DNA from: Bdellovibrio bacteriovorus
Lineage (GTDB): Bacteria > Bdellovibrionota > Bdellovibrionia > Bdellovibrionales > Bdellovibrionaceae
Direction of reading: 5' to 3'
Assembly (NCBI RefSeq): GCF_001592755.1
Contig: NZ_LUKF01000003.1
Location: forward strand, 185,127-249,126
Length of the DNA stretch: 64,000 nt
Shown here piece by piece: positions 51,656 to 59,614 of the stretch; position 1 is the first letter of the stretch; each line of letters opens with the position of its first letter. The notes under the pieces were generated by a model. The model was not told the origin of the DNA, made no database searches, and was given only the letters and a program-made list of their open reading frames with translations. The translations under genes were made by a program, and so were the position numbers.

Positions 51656-52300
51656 CTAATCTTTGATAATCAAATGATTCGTCAGTTCGTTTTCGAGGTT
51701 TCCTGAAATAGGAAAATGTTGTTTTAGAAGCTCGCCGCAGCGTTCGATGGCTTTTTGATATCCGTGCGACCATTTTCCATCGTGGAAGTGCGCGCGCATT
51801 TCGGCCAAAATATCATCCCAAGTGTTACTAGGAAGTTTTTTAGCGATACCTTCATCCGCTAAGATCACGGCTTTCTTTTCCATGACGGAAACGAAAATCA
51901 AGATGCCCATTCCGCCTTTTGTGCGGTTGATGCGATTCAGGTAAAACTCCAACTGAGCACGGCGATGCACTTGATCCACTTCATCTTTTTCAGGAACGAA
52001 GATTTTTTGAATGAATTTGCTTTGGGCTAACAGAGTCGAGCCATAGTAAATGGCTACAATAAGAAAAGGCCACGCCCAAACCCAGGGCTTCACCCACAGC
52101 CAGTCGCTATACGGAATTTCCAAGATAACAATGAACAATGTGATTAAAAGAGTCAGGCTCAAAGGCACATGCCCCACGGCGGAAGATCGGCGCACGATCA
52201 CAGGGACGATCTCTCCATTGGTGTGCTCTTCTGCTTTCTGAATAGCAGCTTCAATCTCTTTCAATTCAGAAGAAGAAAGATAACGATGAATCCAAGCCAT
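51656..52300 (-). CDS. TPM domain membrane protein
   Basis: 214 aa from the ATG at 52300 (GGAGAG upstream). N-terminal TPM part (LSSSELKEIEAAIQKAEEHTNGEIVPVIV), two membrane helices (~47-62 and ~70-90), then a second TPM half (GILIFVSVMEKKAVILADEGIA). TPM domains occur in photosystem repair and LemA-linked proteins. It is the last of three genes lemA-TPM-TPM on this strand. Confidence 0.8.
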   Translation of the reverse strand: MAWIHRYLSSSELKEIEAAIQKAEEHTNGEIVPVIVRRSSAVGHVPLSLTLLITLFIVILEIPYSDWLWVKPWVWAWPFLIVAIYYGSTLLAQSKFIQKIFVPEKDEVDQVHRRAQLEFYLNRINRTKGGMGILIFVSVMEKKAVILADEGIAKKLPSNTWDDILAEMRAHFHDGKWSHGYQKAIERCGELLKQHFPISGNLENELTNHLIIKD

Positions 52301-52326
52301 TGAGCTCTCCACTTTTTTAGACTCCA

Positions 52327-53067
52327 TTACCAGTTCCCCGAAGCGCCGCCGCCAGAGAAGCCACCGCCCCCTCCAGACCAGCCGCCTCCTCCACCGCCGC
52401 CGAAACCACCACCACCAAATCCGCCAAAGCCTCCGCCGCCACCACGATAGTAACGACCGCGACCGCCACCAAAGCGACCTAAGAAAGAGATGATGATCAG
52501 AACGATGATAATGACAAAGATCGGAATGTCACCGCCGCCTTTGCTTTTTTCTGTAGAAGCCTGTTCGGTGATTCCGTTTTGTTCGGCGAATTCTTTATCT
52601 GCAAGACGCAGGATTTCGTGAACGCCGACAACGATGCCTGCGGAATATCTTTTCGAACGGAAAAGAGGAAGCACCTGATCGGCGATAATTCTTTTTGCGT
52701 AGATATCCGGAATCGCGCCTTCCAACCCCTGACCCACTTCAATGCGCATCGCACGTTCTTGTGCAGAAATTAGAAATAAAACGCCATTGTCTTTTTTGGC
52801 ATCACCCAATTTCCATTGATCCGTGATTTCGATAGAAGCTTGCTCGATCGGAAGACCTTGCAAATCCGGAACAACTAGAACTTGCACTTGGGCAACACCG
52901 CGACGATTGAAATCGTAAAGAAGCTGCATCAGCTCCTGACGATCGCCACGAGTCAAAAATCCAACCTCGTCAATCACCGGACCCGTTAAGGCCGGCGGGT
53001 TGAACTTCGCCTGAGCAACACTCAAACTAAGAAAAAGAAAAAAGAAAGGAAGAACAAAAAAGCGCAT
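52327..53067 (-). CDS. TPM domain protein with glycine-rich tail (YgcG-like)
   Basis: 246 aa. Signal peptide to ~20 (AQA), TPM domain ~27-150 (VDEVGFLTRGDRQELMQLL, QVQVLVVPDLQG, VLFLISAQERAMRIEVGQGLEG), one membrane helix ~180-196, then a ~45-residue tail of Gly, Phe, Tyr and Ser repeats. The tail sits after the helix on the opposite side of the membrane. Four bases after lemA; a 2-base space or less to the next gene. Confidence 0.85.
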   Translation of the reverse strand: MRFFVLPFFFLFLSLSVAQAKFNPPALTGPVIDEVGFLTRGDRQELMQLLYDFNRRGVAQVQVLVVPDLQGLPIEQASIEITDQWKLGDAKKDNGVLFLISAQERAMRIEVGQGLEGAIPDIYAKRIIADQVLPLFRSKRYSAGIVVGVHEILRLADKEFAEQNGITEQASTEKSKGGGDIPIFVIIIVLIIISFLGRFGGGRGRYYRGGGGGFGGFGGGGFGGGGGGGWSGGGGGFSGGGASGNW

Positions 53068-53071
53068 TTAT

Positions 53072-53659
53072 TTAGAATTTCACTTCTGGAGCTTTTTCAG
53101 CCGTCGCTTTTTCTTCGGCCGTCATATCCCACTGAGGCATTTTTTCGAAATGATACATGATCGAGTTCGTCCAGCTTGTTGGCGGAACCGTCACAAGATT
53201 ATTGAAAGAATTGATCGACTCGATGTAACGCTGACGAGCGACAGTGATACGATTTTCAGTGCCTTCCAACTGAGCTTGAAGATCGCGGAAGTTTTGATCG
53301 GCTTTCAAGTCAGGATACTTTTCAACAACCACCATCAAACGACCCAAAGCTTGCGACAAACCTTGTTGAGCTTGTTGGAACTTCGCCAATTGCTCTGGTG
53401 TCACTTTTGAAGGATCAATTTGATTCGAAGTCGCTGCGGCACGCGCCTCAGTCACTTGAGTCAAAGTCTCTTGCTCATGCTTTGCATAACCTTTAACCAC
53501 GTTCACTAAATTCGGAATCAAATCAGCCCGACGTTTGTATTGGTTGTTCACCTCTGCCAACGCCGCCTCTGTCGCATTCTTACCTTGCGGCAAAGATTGG
53601 ATTCCGCAGCCCACCAAGAATGGCATCACAAAAAGCACAACTATCATTAGGTTTTTCAT
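53072..53659 (-). CDS. lemA: LemA family lipoprotein
   Basis: 195 aa. Lipobox LVGC (Cys18), then long helices with the LemA signature: EVNNQYKRRADLIPNLVNVVKGYA, QALGRLMVVVEKYPDLKADQNF and ENRITVARQRYIESINSFNN. LemA proteins are membrane-linked with the helical domain outside the cytoplasm; role unsettled. Neighbouring TPM genes form a common LemA/TPM envelope operon. Confidence 0.9.
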   Translation of the reverse strand: MKNLMIVVLFVMPFLVGCGIQSLPQGKNATEAALAEVNNQYKRRADLIPNLVNVVKGYAKHEQETLTQVTEARAAATSNQIDPSKVTPEQLAKFQQAQQGLSQALGRLMVVVEKYPDLKADQNFRDLQAQLEGTENRITVARQRYIESINSFNNLVTVPPTSWTNSIMYHFEKMPQWDMTAEEKATAEKAPEVKF

Positions 53660-53676
53660 TCGTTTCTCCGTTTATA

Positions 53677-53802
53677 CGCTAGAAAGTATAGCTGGATTCT
53701 GACGCAAGTTCCGCAGTGAGCACACAAGCTAATGCGGAGCCTAACAAAACCTCACGAACGAGGACTGTTTGAAGCGGCAGGGTCCAGCTATACTTTCTAG
53801 CG
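53677..53802. repeat. 20-bp perfect inverted repeat between lemA and the fusion gene
   Basis: CGCTAGAAAGTATAGCTGGA at 53677-53696 and its exact inverse complement at 53783-53802, 86 bases apart, between two divergent genes. Spacer contains TCCGCA/TGCGGA. It could be a long stem in both leaders or a shared operator pair. Confidence 0.8.
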
Positions 53803-53846
53803 AATATACCGATGACCCTCAATGAAAACCGAACTATAGTAGACTG

Positions 53847-55415
53847 ATGACACGAGTTATTAAGCTCAAATACACCGAATTTGCCGGCTGCATCTTTGTT
53901 GACAAGATCGCCGGTCTGAATACGCATACGCCGGAGTACGGTCAGCGCGGTTGCGTCGAAATCTATGAAGAAGAGCTTGATCGAAAACTTTATCCCGTAC
54001 ACCGCTTGGATAAGGCGACTTCGGGAGCCTTGGTGTTCCCGACATCTTCTGAAGTGGCCGCCGAGTTGACGCAACTTTTTGAGCAGCACAAGGTCGCCAA
54101 GCGCTATCTTTTCCTGACGGATAAAAAATCTGAAAAAAAGGAATTCACTTACGAGTCTTTGATTACAAAAGAGAAAAACTCGTTCGTAAGCTCCACCAGT
54201 AAAGAGCCGAATTCCAAAACAACTTTTAAATGGCTTGAATCGGTCGGCCCTTATGAACTTTGGGAGGCGATTCCTCACACCGGAAAACCTCATCAAATCC
54301 GTCTGCACGCTGAGGCCAATGGCATTGCGATTCTGGGAGATGAAGAACATGGTGGTACGCATTTCAATCGCCTGTGCCTGCATTCTCATTCACTGAGTTT
54401 TGAATTGCGTGGGCAAAAGGTTCACTACGAAACCGCGTTACCCGTGTGGGCGACCGCGGGTGATTTGCTGACTGACATCGAAGCCTTGACCGTCGCCGAA
54501 GCTTTAGAGCGTCGCGAGCGCATGTATAAATTTTCCGAACTTCCAGAGGAATGCCTTCGTTTAAGTCACCGCGAGATCGATTCTTATCGTATCGATCAAT
54601 ACGGCGATCATCTTTGGGTCTACTGGTACAAAGAATCCGATCCTACCGTCCAAGATCTTTTGCGCTTTGAAAAGCTGGCGAAGAAACACCACAAGAAGAT
54701 TTTTATCCGTAAGATGCTCAATCGCGGCGAAGATCCTAATGCCGAGATTCTGTGGAATATCGGCAACACCTCTCCGGTTTGGATCGCTAAGGAAAATGGT
54801 GTGAAGTACGAGCTTCGCAACAACACGGGGTTGTCGCCGGGTCTTTTCTTAGATCAGCGTGAAAATCGTCTTTGGGTGCAAGAACATGCACAAGATCGCC
54901 GTGTTCTGAATCTATTTTCTTATACAAGTGGCTTTAGCTTGGTTTCGGCTTTAGCCGGAGCTCAAGAAGTTTGCACGGTCGATGTTTCCCAAAATTTTAT
55001 CGACTGGAGCAAAAAGAATTTTGAAATCAACGGACTCAATCCCGAAGACGATAAATATGAATTCTGGGTGCAAGACTGCATCCTGTTTTTAAAAGGCACC
55101 ATTCGTCGCAAAAGAAAATTCAATCTAATCATTTGTGATCCCCCCTCTTTCGGTCGTTCGAAAAACGGTGTTTTCTCTATTAGCAAAAACTTTGATGAGC
55201 TTCTTATCAATGCGATGTACTGCTTAGAGAAAAATGGTCTGCTGCTTTTCTGCACCAATTATGAAAAATGGACAACGGGCGATCTACATTTGAAATTGAA
55301 TAAATTGAAAAAGGATTTTTCTTTTAAGATTTTACCGGCGCCCTCTCAAGGCGTAGATTTTGAGCTCCCCGATCAGGAGCCCTTGATGAAATCCATCATC
55401 CTAAGAAAGAACTAA
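53847..55415 (+). CDS. fused RluA-type pseudouridine synthase and RlmK/RlmI-type methyltransferase
   Basis: 522 aa. Residues ~15-205 are an RluA-family synthase: VHRLDKATSGALVF with catalytic Asp55, GKPHQIRLHAE and HSHSLSFEL. Residues ~245-520 are an SAM-dependent RNA methyltransferase of the RlmKL/RlmI type: NTGLSPGLFLDQRENR, RVLNLFSYTSGFSLVSAL (motif I), DVSQNFIDWSKKNFEINGL and DPPSFGRSK (motif IV). Both are rRNA-modifying families, so one protein may pseudouridylate and methylate neighbouring sites. No gap or frameshift between the halves. Confidence 0.88.
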   Translation: MTRVIKLKYTEFAGCIFVDKIAGLNTHTPEYGQRGCVEIYEEELDRKLYPVHRLDKATSGALVFPTSSEVAAELTQLFEQHKVAKRYLFLTDKKSEKKEFTYESLITKEKNSFVSSTSKEPNSKTTFKWLESVGPYELWEAIPHTGKPHQIRLHAEANGIAILGDEEHGGTHFNRLCLHSHSLSFELRGQKVHYETALPVWATAGDLLTDIEALTVAEALERRERMYKFSELPEECLRLSHREIDSYRIDQYGDHLWVYWYKESDPTVQDLLRFEKLAKKHHKKIFIRKMLNRGEDPNAEILWNIGNTSPVWIAKENGVKYELRNNTGLSPGLFLDQRENRLWVQEHAQDRRVLNLFSYTSGFSLVSALAGAQEVCTVDVSQNFIDWSKKNFEINGLNPEDDKYEFWVQDCILFLKGTIRRKRKFNLIICDPPSFGRSKNGVFSISKNFDELLINAMYCLEKNGLLLFCTNYEKWTTGDLHLKLNKLKKDFSFKILPAPSQGVDFELPDQEPLMKSIILRKN

Positions 55416-55834
55416 GGATAAAAATCGTACTTCACCTGCACGCGCGTTTCACCTTGCAGGCCCATCTTTGAACCGCTGGCGTAAGGTGGCACAGTGCGCT
55501 TCACAGACTTCTTTCCTTTTGGATAAACTTTGCCATCTACGAAACAATCAAAGCGTTTGTCTTTGCAAAGTTTCGTCAAGTCGTCTTTTTGATTCTTCAG
55601 AACATAAGCCTCTACAGCCTTCGTCATTTTCTCAAGGGTTTGGACATCTGCCCCATCGACTACGATGGCACTAGGCTTTGCTGTCGGTTCAGAGGAAGAC
55701 TTATCAGATTTCTTGGATTTTTTTGTCGAAGACGATTTTAAATCAGTAAACTCGTCCCAGTTCGCAGTTTCTTTTTTTTGAGTGGCACAGCCACAGACGA
55801 AGACCAAAGCTGTTAAAACTAAAAACTTTTTCAT
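55412..55834 (-). CDS. lipoprotein with Lys/Ser-rich linker
   Basis: 140 aa from the ATG at 55834, overlapping the upstream gene stop (TAATG). Lipobox CGC after VFV puts the lipid on Cys16. A Lys/Ser-rich linker (~30-55) leads to a small domain with Cys pair (KLCKDKRFDCF). Function unknown; the coupling to the phytase-like gene suggests a partner. Ends four bases into the convergent fusion gene. Confidence 0.65.
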   Translation of the reverse strand: MKKFLVLTALVFVCGCATQKKETANWDEFTDLKSSSTKKSKKSDKSSSEPTAKPSAIVVDGADVQTLEKMTKAVEAYVLKNQKDDLTKLCKDKRFDCFVDGKVYPKGKKSVKRTVPPYASGSKMGLQGETRVQVKYDFYP

Positions 55835-56718
55835 TACTTCACCCATTCCGACCAAAGCTGCTTTTCACCGCGAGGGTTTTCTTTCGCGTACTGATAAAAC
55901 TGACGAACGAAATCGGCTCGCTCTTTTTGATAAGGATACTTCCAATCTTTGGGATCGCCAACGGAGATGACGTCATAGTCGTTGCTGAGCTTCGTGTTTC
56001 TTTCAATAATCTCATCAAACGAAACATACTTGGCATTGATAAGCATATCGTAAAGAACCATGAATGTGGTGGTGCGTCCCTTACCCGCGCGGCAATGAAA
56101 ATGCACCCATGAGTTTTCCGGCAAGGCTCTGAAGGCTTCAATAAAGCGATCGACTTCTGAATCTACCGGGCGCACATGATCTGTCACTGTTAGACGTACA
56201 TACTGATGACCCGCACTGCGAACCATGCTTTCTTCAGTTTCAATACTTTTGATTTCCGTGCCCGCGATCTTTTCACCGACGCGCAGATCCCCGAGCAAGC
56301 GGCGCTCACGGCGAACGGCTTCGTCATGATTCAAATCCGCATTGGCCCAATCGCGATCGGCTTGCCACGTCACCGGAATATCATTGATCAGCCCATGCGA
56401 CTCTTGCCTTAGATCAAAAACATATAAGGCCGCCTTATCTTTTTTAACGACCTTCGCGACTTGCTTTAAAGCTTTCGGGTCTAAAGTCGCGCTCCCCGAA
56501 ATTCGCAAGGTGTCGTTCTTGCGATAATTCACGGCCTGCTTCCCGGCGTATTTTTTATCAAAAACCAACTCTACGGGTTCTGTGGGTTGGGGTTTCGTCA
56601 TGAAGAACGAAGACTTCGGTGACTCTTTTATCTCGCTGTCAAAGCCACCGCTTTGCACGCTTTTTTCCGCGCAAGAGGTTAATAAGAACAATGCCAGCAT
56701 CAAAGATGTAAGTTTCAT
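55834..56718 (-). CDS. PTP-like phytase/phosphatase lipoprotein
   Basis: 294 aa. Lipobox LTSC gives lipidated Cys16. The P-loop HCRAGKGRT has nucleophile Cys209 and Arg215 (HCx5R), with the AGxGRT form typical of PTP-class phytases. The general-acid region is ESHGLINDIPVTWQADRDWAN. A phosphatase of this class from Bdellovibrio bacteriovorus has been studied as an inositol polyphosphatase; this looks like the same family. It acts outside the cytoplasm, perhaps gaining phosphate from prey. ATG with GGTAGGG upstream. Confidence 0.88.
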   Translation of the reverse strand: MKLTSLMLALFLLTSCAEKSVQSGGFDSEIKESPKSSFFMTKPQPTEPVELVFDKKYAGKQAVNYRKNDTLRISGSATLDPKALKQVAKVVKKDKAALYVFDLRQESHGLINDIPVTWQADRDWANADLNHDEAVRRERRLLGDLRVGEKIAGTEIKSIETEESMVRSAGHQYVRLTVTDHVRPVDSEVDRFIEAFRALPENSWVHFHCRAGKGRTTTFMVLYDMLINAKYVSFDEIIERNTKLSNDYDVISVGDPKDWKYPYQKERADFVRQFYQYAKENPRGEKQLWSEWVK

Positions 56719-56821
56719 AGCTGCCCTACCTGTCTATGTTTAGACTAAAGGCATTTACTTTCTGAAACAACCGTCAAACTGGACTCGCGTCCACATCAAA
56801 GCTTCTTTAATCTGAAAACAT

Positions 56822-57442
56822 ATGAAACAGCTTTCTGTTCACCTTGTCGCCCTCAGTCTTTTGATCTCTACTTCCGCCCTGGCCTCTCAGGATTTAAAAA
56901 ACGTCGTACGCTGCCACGAAGCTTTGAACGATAAGTCAGAAGGCCGAAGCCACAAGCTGGGACTTGAAACTGCCACACCCATCGTTCTTCCTTGGGGCAA
57001 GCACCTGTACTTTATCACCGACTCTTCTTCCTACGTGATCGACAATAAGTTCGCGGGCAAGGATGCGGTCTTTCACCTTGAAGACAGCAAAATGCCTTAT
57101 GTAAAAATGAGTTTCCAAGCCAATGGCGACATCGGCGGAATTTCTTATGCAGAAGTGAGCAAAGAAGAAAAACAAAAGGCCGAAGCCCCTAAAGCGAAAC
57201 TCGACGACGCGACTTTAACGATCTTTAAAAAAGATCTTGTACGCCGAATGAATAGCGTCACCGGAGAATATCAAAACAAATACGATCCCCAAGGCACCAT
57301 CGATGCGCTTCTGGAGTGTCGTAACGTCCATTATCCCGAATTACAAAAAAGCCTGGATAAGCAACTTCCCTTCTACGAGAAGCTTCTAAAAAAGTCCGGC
57401 ACGAAAAAATACCAACAAAAAGAATCCTCAGGCAAAAAATAA
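56822..57442 (+). CDS. secreted basic protein of unknown function
   Basis: 206 aa with a signal peptide to ~21 (ALA). The mature part has two Cys (VRCHEAL, LECRNVH), a strand-rich first half (HLYFITDSSSYVID, PYVKMSFQANGDIGG) and a helical, very basic end. Ends at a palindromic element. Divergent from the phytase-like gene. No family. Confidence 0.65.
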   Translation: MKQLSVHLVALSLLISTSALASQDLKNVVRCHEALNDKSEGRSHKLGLETATPIVLPWGKHLYFITDSSSYVIDNKFAGKDAVFHLEDSKMPYVKMSFQANGDIGGISYAEVSKEEKQKAEAPKAKLDDATLTIFKKDLVRRMNSVTGEYQNKYDPQGTIDALLECRNVHYPELQKSLDKQLPFYEKLLKKSGTKKYQQKESSGKK

Positions 57443-57451
57443 GACACACTT

Positions 57452-57525
57452 AAGGCTGATCAAAAAGGTTCAGCCGCAAGGCGGAGGACTTCAACGCAGT
57501 CGGATGGGCCTTTTTCATCAGCCTT
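57452..57525. repeat. second nested palindromic element / bidirectional terminator
   Basis: AAGGCTGAT (57452-57460) with ATCAGCCTT (57517-57525), and AAAAAGG (57462-57468) with CCTTTTT (57509-57515), separated by one mismatched C on each side. The 40-base core has CGCAAGGCGGAGGAC and ACGCAGTCGGA, recalling the core of the 3346-3449 element. The right arm includes the stop codon of trmH. Confidence 0.75.
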
Positions 57526-58234
57526 GCAGGGTGCCGCGGTCGTAAAGTTCTTGTAAGTATTGTACTGCAGAGTCTTGAGTGCGCATGTAGTAGTGCGCGC
57601 GCAGAATAGCTTGTTCTTCTTCAGTCAAAGAAGCATTCGTACCTAATTTTTTCAAACGATCTTGACCAATGTGATAAAGGCTTAAAGCACCGGCCACAGA
57701 GATATTAAAACTTTGCACAAAGCCTGTCATAGGAATGATGATGGTTTCATCGGCCGCCGCAATCATCTCGGGCGACACGCCGTCCTTTTCATTTCCTAAG
57801 ACCAACGCCACTTTTCCAGAAAAATCGATTTCATGGAGCGGCTTCGATTTCGCATCCAGATGAGTCACGCAGATTTTATAGCCTTGTTGCTTTAAAGACT
57901 TCACACACTCCGAAGTTTTTTTCCACTTCTGAACTTCAACCCATTTATCCGCGCCTTGAGTGACACGGTTGGCTTCTTTGAATTTTTCTTGGGTTTCAAT
58001 GACATGGAAGTTGCCAAAGCCTAAGCCCTCGGCACTTCTCATCACAGCGGAAATATTACCGCGGTCATAGATGCCTTCAAGCACCACCGCCGTATCGAAA
58101 TTTCTTAAAGAGACCACGCGCTCAATTTTTTGGCGACGATCGTCGGTCAACAAAGGCCCGATTTTCTCAAGTACTAACTGATAATGAACTTTCAAGTGAG
58201 CATTGATTTCAAGCTCGGGCCCGTAAGGAAACAT
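57518..58234 (-). CDS. trmH: SPOUT RNA 2'-O-methyltransferase, TrmH type
   Basis: 238 aa. SPOUT motifs: TAVVLEGIYDRGNISAVMRSAEGLGF (motif 1), VALVLGNEKDGVSPEM (motif 2) and IIIPMTGFVQSFNISVAGALSLY (motif 3), the deep trefoil-knot SAM site. The C-terminal extension with LTEEEQAILRAHYYMRT and AVQYLQELYDRG is found in TrmH proper, which makes Gm18 in tRNA. Five bases after the acyl-CoA dehydrogenase gene, so co-transcribed. The stop lies inside the palindromic element. Confidence 0.88.
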   Translation of the reverse strand: MFPYGPELEINAHLKVHYQLVLEKIGPLLTDDRRQKIERVVSLRNFDTAVVLEGIYDRGNISAVMRSAEGLGFGNFHVIETQEKFKEANRVTQGADKWVEVQKWKKTSECVKSLKQQGYKICVTHLDAKSKPLHEIDFSGKVALVLGNEKDGVSPEMIAAADETIIIPMTGFVQSFNISVAGALSLYHIGQDRLKKLGTNASLTEEEQAILRAHYYMRTQDSAVQYLQELYDRGTLQG

Positions 58235-58239
58235 TTGAC

Positions 58240-59448
58240 CTACTTGTACAAGAACTCAGGATTTTTAGCCAAATCACGAGTGATATTTTTTTGGTGAGCT
58301 TCAATAGTACCGCCGCCGATTTCAAGAAGCTTGGCATCTCTCCAAAGTCTTTCAACCACGTACTCACCCACGTAACCATAACCACCCAAAACCTGAATCG
58401 CACGATCGGCAACGTTTTTACCCATTGTCGTCGCAACAAGTTTTACGCCGTCTGAATCCAAACGGTTGCCTTCTTTATTCAAATCCATGCGACGAGCTGT
58501 TTCGTAAACATAAGCGCGAGCCGATTTGTATTCCGCATAGCTATCAGCAACGTAACGCTGAACTTGACCAAAGAAGTTCAAAGATTTTCCGAAAGCTTCA
58601 CGCTCTGTCGCGTAACGGTTCATAATTTCAATCGAACGACGAGCGATACCTAAGCTCATCGCCGCCAATGTCAGGCGCTCAAGCTCAAGGTTTCTCATCA
58701 TGTGCAACATCGAATCACCTTCGTGACCCACAAGCGCTGAGGCCGGAACTTGGCAGTCTTGGAAAACAAGTTCTGCGGTGTTGGAACCACGCATACCCAA
58801 TTTGTCTTTGATCTTTTGACCTACTTGAAATCCAGGGTGATCTTTTTCAACCAAGAATGTTGAAACTTGCGCACGGCCATTTTTCTCGCCCGTTTTTGCA
58901 TAGACTAAAGTCAAATCACAAGGCGTGTTGTTTTCATCAATCGTGCCGTTGGTGATCCACATTTTGCGACCGTTCAAAATATAACCATTCGCTGTTTTTT
59001 CAGCGCGCGTTTGCATGCCTAAAACATCCGTACCGACAGCGGGTTCCGACATCGACATAGAACCCACCCACTCGCCAGAGCACAGCTTTGGCAAAACGCG
59101 GTGACGTTGTTCATCACTGCCATTCACGGCGATGTTGTTCACGCAAAGCATAGAGTGCGCAAGGTAGGCCAAACAGAAACCAGGATCTGAAGCTGAAAGT
59201 TCTTCGTGCACGATCACGGCCGCTGTTGCATCCATGCCGGCTCCACCGAACTCTTCAGGAACTGTGATACCCAAAAGTCCCAGCTCACCGATTTTTTTGA
59301 AAAGAGGAAGATTGAATTTTTCGCTGCGATCGTACTCATGAGCTTGAGGTTCTACTTCGGCTTCCGTGAAAGCCTTCACAGTTTCGCGCAACATCGCGTG
59401 TTCTGGTGTCGGATTATAAAGATCAAACTCTTTCCAGTTGAAAGACAT
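58240..59448 (-). CDS. acyl-CoA dehydrogenase, isovaleryl-CoA type
   Basis: 402 aa FAD enzyme. Signatures: GSMSMSEPAVGTDVLG, WITNGTID, GMRGSNTAELVF and GYGYVGEYVVERLWRDAKLLEIGGGT. The Glu used as base by medium-chain enzymes (in EGT) is Gly here, while LELERLTLA near residue 257 supplies the Glu in helix G, as in isovaleryl-CoA dehydrogenases. So the substrate is likely a branched short acyl-CoA from leucine. Followed by trmH. Confidence 0.9.
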   Translation of the reverse strand: MSFNWKEFDLYNPTPEHAMLRETVKAFTEAEVEPQAHEYDRSEKFNLPLFKKIGELGLLGITVPEEFGGAGMDATAAVIVHEELSASDPGFCLAYLAHSMLCVNNIAVNGSDEQRHRVLPKLCSGEWVGSMSMSEPAVGTDVLGMQTRAEKTANGYILNGRKMWITNGTIDENNTPCDLTLVYAKTGEKNGRAQVSTFLVEKDHPGFQVGQKIKDKLGMRGSNTAELVFQDCQVPASALVGHEGDSMLHMMRNLELERLTLAAMSLGIARRSIEIMNRYATEREAFGKSLNFFGQVQRYVADSYAEYKSARAYVYETARRMDLNKEGNRLDSDGVKLVATTMGKNVADRAIQVLGGYGYVGEYVVERLWRDAKLLEIGGGTIEAHQKNITRDLAKNPEFLYK

Positions 59449-59614
59449 GAGTAAACTCCTTGAGCTCAGTAGAATGATTATTCAACGCAGGAATCTATTG
59501 AGAGACGCCCAGATGAGCAAGGTTTTGGCCCTCTTAATGCATTGTGTCTGGACCGATGGACGCATAGAAGTCATAAGTAAATAACTTTAATCCGCTTCAG
59601 CCTAGGAGGTCGCC

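Noticed and set aside
53679..54389. Long open frame antisense to the fusion gene
   Set aside because: It lies wholly opposite well-supported coding sequence and the 20-bp repeat, has no ribosome site, and its Phe/Arg-rich product is typical of an antisense shadow.
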